Shown here: one piece after another, positions 35,511 through 46,563 of the stretch
How the letters are laid out: every line of letters starts with the position of its first letter
How positions within the stretch are numbered: position 1 is the stretch's first letter
Assembly: GCA_963969345.1 (NCBI GenBank)
Contig: OZ017770.1
Location: 5,589,246-5,653,245, forward strand
DNA from: Turbatrix aceti
Lineage: Eukaryota; Nematoda; Chromadorea; Rhabditida; Panagrolaimidae
DNA length: 64,000 nucleotides
Reading direction: 5' to 3'
Notes under the pieces: model-generated
Database searches by the model: none
The model's input: only the letters and a program-made list of their open reading frames with translations
What the model was told of the DNA's origin: nothing
Position numbers and translations under genes: made by a program

Positions 35511-38500
35511 ATGATGTATCATCACGCGGTTGCGGCCGTGGCCGCTGCCGCATCTAACCCCAACGGATCGGCTACCAACGGAAGCTGGGATGACGGCAGT
35601 GTGGGCAGCAATGGAGGGCTGAATTCGATGAATTTGGCGAATCCGTCCAACTCGACGTCCTCATACTGGCAGAGTCTGCAGCAAAGCCAGCCTCATCAGA
35701 CGGCGGCTGCCGTTGTGGCAGCCGCGGTGGCCAATGTCACGTCCACATCTGCGACCACGCCGTCTCCAAATTCCAATCCCAAAATGCTGACATCCAACAG
35801 TGGTGGGATTGGCGCAAACTTTTATGACAATGCCAACGGTGTCAACAACGCGGCTTCTTTTCTCTACCCTCAACATTACATGAAAAATGTTCTTGGTTCA
35901 TGGGACTCGGCCAGGTTAGTCTTTTTCCCCATCTTGATCACAAATATTGTGCTTATTGAAAGTACTGTATCGCAACTGATAAAAAAAATCAGATTGTCAG
36001 TACTGCGCTACTGACAAAAAAAACAGAGAATTGATGAGGGGTCGGAAACTGCACGTTTTGTACGATGATGATTTGTATAAATACATCTTCCTAAGTAGTT
36101 CATTTTCACATTGTCTGGGGGGAGATGCATCGATTGCCATCATCGCGAGTATATCTATCGTAGCCCATAATTCGCCCGCAGTCCAGCCCAGTGTGTGTGT
36201 ATGCATGCAAAACGAGTTTCAGATGCGACTGCTGTCAGTCTTCCATTTTAGTCGCATCCATTCAATTCTGAATGACTGAAAAAAAACGGTGGCGCTTTTC
36301 AAGTCGACGTTCTGATTTCTAGGGCTTTTTTTATACAGATGCGTGCTTTTCACACGTATCGCCAAATCCAGATCGTATATTGAAAATGATAATTTACATT
36401 TTTCAAGTTCCGTAATACAAAATTTAATTTTTCTCTGCGCAACATACGCGTTACTGTCGTTAGAAAATCGAAGAACAGCAGTTGTTTTTTTACAGAAGAG
36501 CAACGTCAGTCATGTATGCTGCCAACGGATACGAAATTAGGGGGTAATACTAAATTTTAAAATGCCACATTATGTGCTTTTCAAAGATGAATTATTTAAT
36601 TCGACTTTATTTTAGCTTTTCTCCGTATGCCGGCTTCAGCCCAGCTTCAACGTCGCAGTTTTCGGTGCCTGATCGTCAGGTATCACTATCGTCCCAGCCA
36701 GTCTTTCCCTGGATGAAAATGTCGGGTAAGTAGCTTTTGCAAACTTTGGGGAAGACCTCACATCTTGTTGCCCCCCCCCCCCTTCTATCAAACTGTAAAT
36801 CAATGTCAACGATATCGAGTCTCACTGCTCTTCTTTCAAAAAATTGATTTTACCACCGATTACAACCATCCTGACACTGACATGCGTATCTACACATGTT
36901 TATGATCACTTACCCGGTCCCATAGCTGGCAGTACCAACAGGCTTCGTTCTTTGTGGTCCCATACGAGCCGCAGGCCACCCCCGTTTACCACCTCTCTTC
37001 TTTGTTCACTTTAAAAAAATTGATCCAAGGAAAGTGTACGGTAGCGCCATAGGAGGGATGCAGTGGTCTTTGTTAGCGCTTCGTTTTCGTCACCAGTCCT
37101 GCGACAATCGACGCGCGCACTAATCATTACCCCCCAGCCCGACTTGAATTTAGAAGCCCACAAAACGTCATCATTTTTTTTCCTTCTTGACAAATGACAA
37201 GCATTCGGCAAAAAAGTTTGTCAACGGTTGGGTTAAAAAAAATAAGCATTAGTACCATTTGTGTGAAAGTGCTATTATGATTTTGATCGGATTATCCGGT
37301 TCTTACATCTGGTGATGGTTTTCCCACAAGAACACAAATAGCCTCATCGACGAGCAGGCGATTTGTTTGCAACAGGGGACCTCTTGAGCATATAAAACAT
37401 CTCGAGTTGAAACGGAACGGCGATAACAGCTGTTGGCAATCGACGATTACAAGTCTAAAATCCGTCATTGTCACACCGGACAAAAGAAGTACCGATACAA
37501 AAGCAAAGCTAGCGTCTATGTAGCTGTTGGGTCGTGTCAGTTTGTTTAGGTTGAGCAATTGTTAATTTTCACCCTTGTCTTTCTTTTCTCACCATCGCGC
37601 GATTCACACTCTGTTGTCCCCGACCGGCTGCCATACATACCGTATCCCCGCGTCTCTCCGACTTGCATCGCAATCACAAGACCGAACCTGTACTTGTCAT
37701 AACACCGGGACACTCAGGGTCGTGCAATGTCTTTCCCCCGAGTGGGTTCTGATTTGATCAATTCTCTCATCATCAACAGACAGTAAATCACTGCCGAACA
37801 TCGTAAAAAATGATTCGTGTAAAGCCGCGTTTATTGCCGGCATACTAGCAGGAGTCCTTTCTGTTATGGCTACTGCGTCACCCTTCGTCTTCTCGCTCAC
37901 CTGTGTCGCTGAAGGTCGTTGGCACAACAATTCGTGCTGTCAACGAGACATACGGACGCCATTCTTTGGTTTTCCTCTTCTTTTTTTTGGTCACAGTGAT
38001 TTTTTATTCTCAGCTTTTTGGAAGGGGCTCTCCCATGCACATTTTTGTTTGGCGACCGTTTGAGCCTTTTTCCAATTTTCGTTTCGCTTGATTTATGCTG
38101 TCATTATAATTCATTCAACGCGTTTTAAGCATACGGTACTGACTACAGATAGGGAAATTAAAAAGCAATCTAACCGGAAACTATATGCACGCTTTGAAAG
38201 CTCCTTTTTGACCACATATTTAGCAAATCCAGACAGTTCCTGATAATTTGTGCCAGTTACGCACTTTTCTGAACGCTGGGAAAAACAAGCAAGACCGGAA
38301 AAAACTTGTCTACTTGTACGTGGCATTCGCTTTGAATCTCTAGAGGCAGCGCCGCGGCGCACTTCAAAAGCTATTTCTTTGTCAGAATGATAAGCCATAA
38401 ATTGTATGACTGTCTATGATATAGGGTAGAAGAACTGAATTCTGCACAATCTCAAATTGCAATAATCACCCCAAACAGGCACTTGTGGGGACAGGCAATA

Positions 38501-39169
38501 GAATAACCTGGACAAACATTTTATCAAAATAATTTGTGCAATTAGGTAGCAATGTACTTTTCAACTAAAAAATCTTATTCTGCATGTTTGAAACAATTGC
38601 GCCCTCACGCAAGTGCGCCTGTCGCAGAAAGCTTGGAAGCAGAAGACAACGACGACTGCGGCGGTCGGGGAAAGATAAAAGCGTGCCGCCAGTCACGTCG
38701 CAATGAATTATGATAATGGCCTGGGAAGCAGAGAAACCGATGTGGGGTAGAGGAAAGGGGGATGCTTGTCACTGATCAATGTTGACACGGTCTTAGATCA
38801 CCATCCGCAAAAAAATGCTTTGTTTTCATTGACACCCAGTATTTGTTTACAGGTTCCAAGGGTGGCGATTCAAAGAGAACAAGACAAACGTATTCAAGAA
38901 ATCAGACTCTTGAGCTTGAAAAAGAATTTCATTTCAACATGTATCTGACGCGAAGGCGTCGACAAGAAATATCTGAAAGCCTTCATCTCACAGAGCGACA
39001 GGTAAAAATCGTTATTTCGTTTTCTCTGAGCAATCAATTTTCTTTTTAGATCAAAATTTGGTTCCAAAATCGCAGAATGAAGCACAAAAAGGAAACAAAA
39101 AATAACGGCACAAATAGCAACGAAAGCTGCAACGACGACAGCGGCACAGAAGAAGGATCCCATCACTGA
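35511..39169 (+). CDS. mab-5: Antp-class Hox protein, mab-5 type
   Basis: Exons 35511-35914, 36616-36725, 38853-39001 and 39050-39169, 260 residues. The first exon is Ala/Ser/Asn-rich. The hexapeptide appears as VFPWMKM (about residues 164-170). A short linker SKGGD leads into the homeodomain at about 178-237: [20 protein letters not shown], then [11 protein letters not shown], then LTERQ split by an intron before [15 protein letters not shown]. The SKGGD linker, [16 protein letters not shown] and MKHKKE point to mab-5 rather than lin-39. The intron after homeodomain residue 44 is only 48 bp, while the intron before the homeobox exon is about 2.1 kb. Role by family: nuclear transcription factor for posterior-body identity and cell migration. 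AATAAA is at 39609-39614. The start is the first of two adjacent ATGs. Confidence 0.93.
36771..36782 (+). repeat. Poly-C tract in mab-5 intron
   Basis: Twelve consecutive C residues in the large intron before the homeobox exon. Confidence 0.8.
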
Positions 39170-40165
39170 TCGCCCCGATCCTCCACGATATTTGTGCGAA
39201 TCAAGTACTTACCGGTCGATCGTCACAAATTATTCCATTTTTGCAACTTCCCCAATCTGCCCTATTCTTTTGCAACGCACGTAAATGCACACATGGTTTC
39301 GATTAAAAACTCTTAGCCCGTTTTCAAAAAGTCATTGACTCGCCGTTTTTCTCAATTTCAACTTATTTTAATCGCGCATCTTTTTAAATCGGTAACACCC
39401 TTACTGCAATGAAAAACGTCAATTAAACGATTTTTTTTCAGTTCACAAACAACCGTAAATTTCAATACGTGTTAAAAACTTGTCCGGGACAACTTCCGTC
39501 GAAAAGTTTCCAGAATCAACAGCGCCACAAATTCCTTAGCAAGAAATAGATTTTGCAAAAGGAACATGTTTACTGGGCTTTTTCGACTGAATTGTTTTTT
39601 TCTATATGAATAAAAATAAATTTAAAAAAATTGATGACAAATTATTCAGCAAGGGCAATTTTTTCGAGGTTTCATAACAAAAACCGACGATCAAACTGAA
39701 AGAGTACAAAGTAAATGACATGCAGAAGTAAACTGAAGTTCATGTTTCACATATCCATGAATGCCAAAACAAATGAAAAAGAAAATAAGCAACACACAAC
39801 CTATCGCCATTGATATCAGGAATCACTAATTTTCTTTTACATAAAACATAAATAATCAACAGGCTGAACAAAACAAAGTAAAAAGTATTCAAGCGCTTAC
39901 TTACTCACCAAACGTTTGAGAATGAAGGCCACATCCAAGAAAGAGCAAATAAAAATTGTAACTTTTTAATTAGCCGATTTATCGAAAATAAATGACACTA
40001 TAAAACCAACGATCAGGATAAAATAAAACCGATATAACAAAGCAACTGTTTTGAATTCTGCTACTTGTTATCAGCTCAGACACCAGAGAGTTTTACATTA
40101 ATAACAACATTAAATCAATTCTCAAGGCAAAATACGATCCAAAATAAATTGATAATGACATTCGT
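39170..40165. other. Convergent intergenic region
   Basis: It holds the mab-5 3' untranslated region (AATAAA at 39609) and AT-rich DNA up to the 3' end of the zinc-finger gene. I see no gene. Confidence 0.45.
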
Positions 40166-43131
40166 CTAGTCCAGCGGAATGATATTCTCGTTCGGCGAGC
40201 TTGAAGAAACCATGTCGTCCGTATCGGCCACTGCCGAAACCTGGAAAGTCGAAGAAGTGGGGTTGGAGCTCGCGGAACTCGAAGCAGCGAAAACACCACC
40301 AGCAGTGCCTCGAGCTCCAAAGGTTGTGTCAGGATAGACGATATGAGGAGGAACAGATCGCTGGCCATGGCCAACTTCTGAGGCAGGCGACGGCTGGTTG
40401 ACGGGCACGCCACCTAGAACAGTATGCGGAATAAACTGCCGGGGTCCTTGGTCCTGCTTGAGTCCACCGCCACTCATGGAAGGACGGGCCACGCGAGTGA
40501 GTCGCACGCCACGGCTTTCATAGGGAGTAGGCCGCAGGTTGACTGGCATGCCACCTCGAACGGCTTGCGGAATGAACTGTCGGGGGCCCTGGCCTTGATT
40601 GTGGGCAGCAACAACACGCGCCGGATTGCCCGTTTGACCAGTCGGGCGAGGGGTGACGCCGCCGCGCAGTGCATTGAAAAGCAGTGGACGACTGAGATAG
40701 CGAACCGTGTTGGGACGTGGCATGCCGGGATTAGAGTTTCGCCGCGGACCAACGTTTTGAACAAAGCGCACGTGAGGGCGGTGGTGCGAAGCCGTCTGCT
40801 GAGGTGCCGGTTGCTGCTGAACGGTGACGTCATCGTCAGTGAGATCAATTACAATGGGATCCTGGTTAGTGCCTTGAGGAGGTTGTTGCGGAAGGCCAAA
40901 GACGTTTTGCTGCTGCTGATTCATGATCTCAGGCTGATAGATGACGTTCTGCATGCCAGAGCTCGGAACAATCTTCGCAGGGTGTACATCGCGAAGATGC
41001 TTCTGGTACCTCCCGTTAGTAGCATACATCTTTCTACAGTATGCACACTTGATCTTCTGCTTCGGCTGGGCTTTGGCCTTCGGGGTCGTCGATGCCGGCG
41101 AGGAAATAGGCAGTTGCGCGGCCGGAGTAGACACCTGGGAAGGCGTAGCAGGCTCAGGAATGGCCGTCGATTGCGAAGATGCCGGAATACTTTCATTGGA
41201 ACCCGTAACTGCGGGAGAATCGCGGGCATGGACAGACGACGCGGTGGCCGGAGAATCTACCTCCACACCGGATACAGGTCCGTTGCCGCCGTCGACCTTG
41301 TTCTTTGGGTTAGAAAGAATGTGCTTGAACTGCTCTCGACTAGGAACCGGCAAATTGGGATGCTGCTGGTTGAAATGATCACGCAGGCCACGAAGACGCG
41401 TGTAGCTCTTGGTGCAATCCGAAACAGTACAATGGAAGTTCTTCGGGTTACAAGAACGTCCAACACTGAAAAAAAAATATATCAATGAACGATAGTTTTA
41501 GAAAAACGTACGCAGGTTTGGCCGGTTGCGGTGGAAGCGGAATGGCAGGCGGAGGCATCAATAAACGATCCACATCTGGAGTTGCAGGCTGATTACGCTT
41601 TTCTGCAGCGATGAGTTCGTCAACACTGGGAAAATACGGGAGGTTGACGTTGAGTGTCGACACGAGATCAGGATGCCTACCATGCTCGTCCCAGGTACGA
41701 AAGAACGTTTCCGAGTAAGACGTGTTGCTAGCTGAAACACAAAAGTCCAAAAATGAAAAGTCAAAAGCATCTTACCCAACATGCACGGCTGCGTGTACAA
41801 CAAATTGATGGGGTTCGCCGCGTCACCCATCACACCAAGCCGGATTTCGCGGTCCGGAGCGCGGAATAACTTGTTAGTCTCTTCCTCATAAGATGGATAA
41901 CGCTTGCATTTCTTGATTTCCTCGGACAGACCAGAAAAAGCATTTCGCTGAGGCCGCTCTGGTTTCGGCTTCTTTTCCTTCGCGGCGTAGTACTCCTTCA
42001 GATATTCCTGGCGGAAGCTAAAACGCGCACAATAAAAAAACTTTCAAAAATTAAAGAACAAAAACATACTTTCGAAGAATTTCTTGACCCTGCGACGGCT
42101 TTTCTTCAGGTTTTGTTTCAGGCTTTTCTGCCAAATTGCGGCGGGGACCATGCATGTTGTGGGATTCAAAGCGGAGAGGGTATCCCTCAGGCCTACCGCG
42201 AGTTTTCACTAAAACAATTCAATCATATGTAGATGTACAACTAAGGCACAAAATTCGCCGGCTGGACGCAAAAACCGCGCGACCGGTCTTCAAACTTTTT
42301 CGACTAAAGTATGATTTTCAAATGTTTTGGCCAGTGTTGCTGGGTTCGGAAATTTTTTGGCAAAACCCGACCCGGACCCGAAATTTTCAGGTTACCCGAC
42401 CCGAACCCGAAATTTTCGGTTACCTGACCCGAAACCGAATATTTCGTGTTACCCGAGCCAAAACCGAACCAGAAAGATTCGGGTAACCTGACCCGGAATT
42501 TTAGGATCAGATAACCCGACAACACTGGTTGAAAACTGGCCGCCCGTTCGCGGCTTTGGCCTGAAAATTTAGGACCGGCCGCAAGATGCCATCGGCCCGA
42601 TTTTAAAATCAGTTTCATGCAAAATATTAGGAGCACTGTCACTCTGTTAATTAAAAATTAGAAGTCTTTTAAAACTTACAATAGGCAGCCCACTTCTTGT
42701 CCAATTCAGAAACTGGCAAAATCAGAGGATTGTCGTAGATCGGTTGGAACATCTGCTGAAATCTGGAAACAGGAGCATCCTTGGCAGCGGCTTTTTGGGC
42801 AGCTTTCTTGGCACGATACTCAGCCATTTCTTCCGGGGTAAGAACTAAAATGTGTGTATTAGTCAAAACTTTATGCAGAACTAAATACAGATTGAGCAAG
42901 TATGAGTAGCTTGGTATTTTTTAATTTGTAGTAAGTAAATCCGAAAACGAATACAAAAAATGAAAAGCATTCCCCGTTTTTCGTTAACAAAAACGTACCA
43001 TCTGGAGTATCTGGAATCGAGGGAATTACAATCGGCTGGCCTGGTGGCACTTCCGATGGAGGACTGATCCAAGGTCCATGCCGAAGTTCTCGAATGCAAT
43101 TAATCAAAGCCTGAGAAGTCAATTCAGTCAT
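40166..43131 (-). CDS. Two-zinc-finger protein with SUMO-interaction motif
   Basis: Six exons (minus): 42999-43131, 42680-42844, 42070-42208, 41776-42017, 41512-41731 and 40166-41465, 732 residues. A TTTTTTTCAG acceptor ends 1 base before the ATG (cAG-A-ATG), a typical trans-splice position. Two C2H2 fingers are seen: C-x4-C-x12-H-x4-H (about residues 312-335, HCTVSDC to FNQQH) and C-x2-C-x12-H-x4-H (440-461, CAYCRKMY to HLRDVH). At about 503-512 PIVIDLTDDD is a textbook SUMO-interaction motif. The rest is Pro/Gln/Arg-rich with two GPRQFIP repeats. Exon four ends with ETNKLFRAPDREIRLGV and GDAANPI, matching part of the amplified dsRBD gene. Nuclear, chromatin- or RNA-related action is an inference; I recognise no named ortholog. 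Confidence 0.85.
42331..42538. mobile_element. Foldback/MITE-like element in a zinc-finger gene intron
   Basis: The left end CCAGTGTTGCTGGGTT and right end AACCCGACAACACTGG are inverted repeats (14 of 16 match). The interior is made of degenerate ACCCGACCCGAA / TTCGGGT blocks. A shorter relative with the same ends lies at 60377-60468. It carries no coding capacity, so movement would depend on another element's transposase. It lies in the intron 42209-42679. Confidence 0.65.
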
Positions 43132-43369
43132 TCTGAAAAAAAGTATTACAGAAGTAAAATAGTGGCAAAAAGTGAAAAAAAAGAAACATTCAGGGTCGGA
43201 GATAGATCACGCAGTTTACAAAAGGCAAAGAGTTAACAGTGCTAGATGCACCCGAAAAAAAAGTGCAAACAACACAGATACAAAAAAAATGATCCAAGTA
43301 ACTGACAAAACAAAAATGTGAGCACTAAAACTAGACAAATTTGAAATAGCGTGCGATCGCAACGAAACG

Positions 43370-45133
43370 ATATTTTCCAGTCGAGAAAAAAATGGCGTAA
43401 TTTTTTCACCGTCATTGCCAGCAGGAACTCTTCACAATGTCAGCATGCTGTTGTTTCAGAAGTTCCGACACTGAACCAAGTATTCAGTGTCAGAGCTGAA
43501 CATGAGCATACACGTCCAATCTTGGAACTCTGGCACAAAAAAAGGAGAATTTGAAATGTGCAAATCAGAATCAAAGGTTTACAAGGGAATCCGAGGTACA
43601 CATCGTCGAAAAACAAATATCACCGAAAAAAACGAAGGTTATGACAAATGTTGTCCTGAATGCCCGAAAACTCGGGAAAACCAACAAAGAAACGCAAAAT
43701 TTTGGGTAGGGTGAACGAGTAGGTCAGATCGGGTACCCACCAACACTGGCAATCAGACTTTCGCAATGGCTAGATGCATAGGACTGACAATACATGAAAC
43801 AAAAGCAAGGAAAGGATAAATGCACCAGAGAGCGAGCGGAGCAGAGCAAACCGGAAGAAAAGGGAGTCAAATGAAAAAGCGTAATGAGCGCTCAAAAACT
43901 TTCGGAACGAATTTCCAGTCGAGATATTTTACTGTTAGTTGCAACGAGAGCCCGTATGAGCGCAAAGTCAACGTTGCTGTTTTTTTTTGTTTTGGATTTA
44001 CGTTCTTGTTATTTTATTTAGAGAACTATTGCGGTTACCGTGTGATAGTGGTGATTAACGTCCCTCCAAAAGGTTTTTAGTGTCGGAACTGAAAATGAGC
44101 ATAAATACAGATTTCGGAGACTTGGCATAAAAAAAGAGACAGAATCGAAGGTATACAACTGAATGCGAGATACAAATCGTCGAAAAACAAATATCACTAA
44201 TGAAAATAAAGGTCATCAACCTGAATGCCCAAAAAATGGGGGAAACCGACAGAAAAACGCGAATTTCGGGTAGGGTGAACGAGTATGAGTACTCTCCAAC
44301 ACTGGCAATCAGACTTTCGTAATGCCCGATGTACTGGCACAAAGCAACAGCAATAAAAGGAAAAAAATCACGAAAGTGAGCGGAGCAGGCATTTTGTTCA
44401 TGCAAAGCACGGAGCGGAGCAAACCGGAAGAAAAGGAAGTCAAATGAAAAACGCAATGAGCGCTCAAAAACTTTTGGAACGAATTTCCAGTCGAGACTCT
44501 TTATACCGTCAGTTGCACCGGGTATCTATGAATTTCGGGTATCTTCGAAGCATTATTGCGTTTTTACTCCGTTGCGTTTACATTTTGCAAAACAGCAGTA
44601 TCGGCGATCACACCGCGGTCGCGAGACGTGCGAACTTACCTTTTAGGCTTTACTGTCTCTTCATCGCCAATGCGGAGAGCATTTGGACTCGTTCTGACGC
44701 CCGAAAAACAACAAGTAGCATCCGCGGCTGTCGCTTGAGACGCGGCCAAGTGCGAGCATACCTTACAGTGCTAATGCGACACATCATGCAAGGATGTGTC
44801 TTGCTTTATCATGCAAACTATACTTTGCTACCCGAATATCGCCCGGCATTTCTCACAGTGGTTTTATAATTCTTTCAAATATATTTTTTTCGCGCATCTT
44901 TACTTTGGCACGTGTTCAGGGCTTCTGCTTAGGCTAAATTCAACATAAATTCTGTTTTTTGCTTGAATCCAAACCTTGGAATGTCTTCGTAACCAAAACA
45001 GTACAATCGTACGATTTCCTCTCTGAGCAGCAATCATTTACTCAAAATTCCAAAACTAGTAACAAAATAATAACACAATAATCCAAAACCGCCAAATTCA
45101 TCAGAGATCGTGTTGTCATCCAGTGCAGCCTCG
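43370..45133. repeat. Non-coding half of the unit with nested ~550-bp subrepeats
   Basis: Within each unit, similar blocks recur with a spacing of about 530-575 bp. Landmarks are TTTCCAGTCGAGA (about 43373, 43913, 44488), AATGAGCGCTCAAAAACTTT (two copies), CGTCGAAAAACAAATATCAC, and AACACTGGCAATCAGACTTTCG. A 9-bp hairpin GACACTGAA/TTCAGTGTC lies at 43467-43491. The AACACTGG ends recall the foldback family at 42331 and 60377, so old insertions may have built this part. Plus-strand open frames here look fortuitous. The same layout recurs in the other three units. Confidence 0.6.
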
Positions 45134-46563
45134 CTAATGGGATTCCTCGCCGCGATTCTTCATGGCAACTGAAACCAGCAGTAAAAATTATATTTAACGC
45201 GGACAACGTCAAAAAACAAACCGTAGTCGCGTAGAGCCGAGAGCACGGACACGACGGGCCACTGAAGAACTTTGTGGGCATTGCTGACGCCACCGGGACA
45301 TTTGGCTTCAAAGCCAAGAGCGTTGACGTGGTAGATGAAGGCACCTTGATCCTCGAGACCCGGCAAAGCGATGGAAAAGTCACCACCAGAGCTTGAAAAG
45401 GAAAACAAAGAGTCGCACAAGTTTCAAACAGACTTACAGGTCTTTCATTTCAAGCAGGAAATCTAGAAGCTGACACTCTCTCTCCCGGCAAATCGGGCAC
45501 AGGTGCATGGTGAGTGCCGTATCGAGGTGCAGGAAACGATTATCCGGTTTCGGGATCAGATCGCGAATGATCTCGCTCTCGTCTGAAATCGTGAGAACAT
45601 GAACGAAAAACGCGTTGCTCAACTTGCCTGGCTGCGTGTTTGGAAAATCGTCCTCATCAGAGGACAAATAGATGGGGTTTTCCGCGGCGCCCGTCACACC
45701 AAGCAGGATTTCACGGTCCGGAGACGGCGACCCCGACTGATTTCTGAAAAGGCATGTTACGTCGAGAAAGGCAAAAAATGGTACTCACCGAGCGCGGAGG
45801 AACTCGTTAGTCTCTTCCTGGAAGTTCGGGGCGTCTGCGAGAACAACCGCAAAAGCCGCCCGAATGGCTTTTGCGTTGGTCGGTAAGAGCGGCCAGAGCA
45901 TATGGAGAGCAGCATCCTCGTAAGCCTCCCTTTCGGTGCGACCCACTCCGGGAATGGTGAGCGAGAAAGGAGCCAGCTTCATTTTAAGGTAACAATTGAA
46001 GCCCGCCTGAAAAGTCAATCGCGTATTTTCTCTCTTTGATAAAAAAATAACTCACAAAACTTCCACGTTCCACCGTGACGTACTCATGGGATACGACAAC
46101 GTTCTGCATTTCGACAAATTTGTTGAATACATCAACGTAAACAGACGGCATGATTCTGAAAAGACATGTTACGTCGAGAAAGGCAGAAAATGGTACTCAC
46201 AGAGCGCGGAGGAACTCGTTAGTCTCTTCCTGGGAGTTCGGAGCGTCTGCGAGAACAACCGCAAAAGCCGCCCGAATGGCCTTTTCGTTGGTTGGTAAGA
46301 GCTGCCAGAGCATATGGAGAGCAGCATCCTCGTAAGCCTCCCCTGCGGAGCGACCCACTCCGGAAACGGTGAGCGAGGAAGAAGCCAGCGTCATTTTAAA
46401 GTAACAATTAAAGCCCGCCTGAAAAGTCAATCGCGTATTTTCTCTCTTTGATAAAAAAATAACTCACAAAACTTCCATGTTCCACCGTGACGAACTCATG
46501 GGATACGACAACGTTGTGCATTTCGACAATTTGGTTGAATACTTCAACGTAAACAGACGGCAT
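45134..46563 (-). CDS. Duplicated-dsRBD protein with CPIC motif, array copy 1
   Basis: Exons (minus): 46468-46563, 46201-46418, 46056-46155, 45789-46006, 45438-45743, 45222-45391 and 45134-45168, 380 residues. Exons 1-2 form a dsRNA-binding domain (VFNQIVEMHNVVVSHEF, FNCYFKMTLASSSLTVSG, GEAYEDAALHMLWQLL). Exons 3-4 are a second, nearly identical one joined in frame; the introns inside the two are also alike, so an exon pair plus intron was duplicated. Exon 5 has ENPIYLSSDEDD, a SUMO-interaction-like motif, and HLCPICREREC (about 293-301), perhaps metal-binding. Exon 6 (170 nt) is a degenerate dsRBD-like segment (FIYHVNALGFEAKCPGG, VSNAHKVLQW). If the last intron is retained, the protein instead ends at 45160 (389 residues). 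The TTTTTTCAG acceptor at about 46606 precedes the 5' untranslated region. A dsRNA-binding role is inferred from the domains; no ortholog is assigned. Confidence 0.8.

Noticed and set aside
40424..41488. Long plus-strand open frame of 354 codons
   Set aside because: It is antisense to the large last exon of the zinc-finger gene; composition is Arg/Leu-rich, a typical shadow of Pro/Gln-rich coding on the other strand.
44444..44869. Plus-strand 141-codon frame repeated in each 3673-bp unit
   Set aside because: Its conservation only reflects the near-identity of the units; there is no domain, and it overlaps the nested subrepeats.
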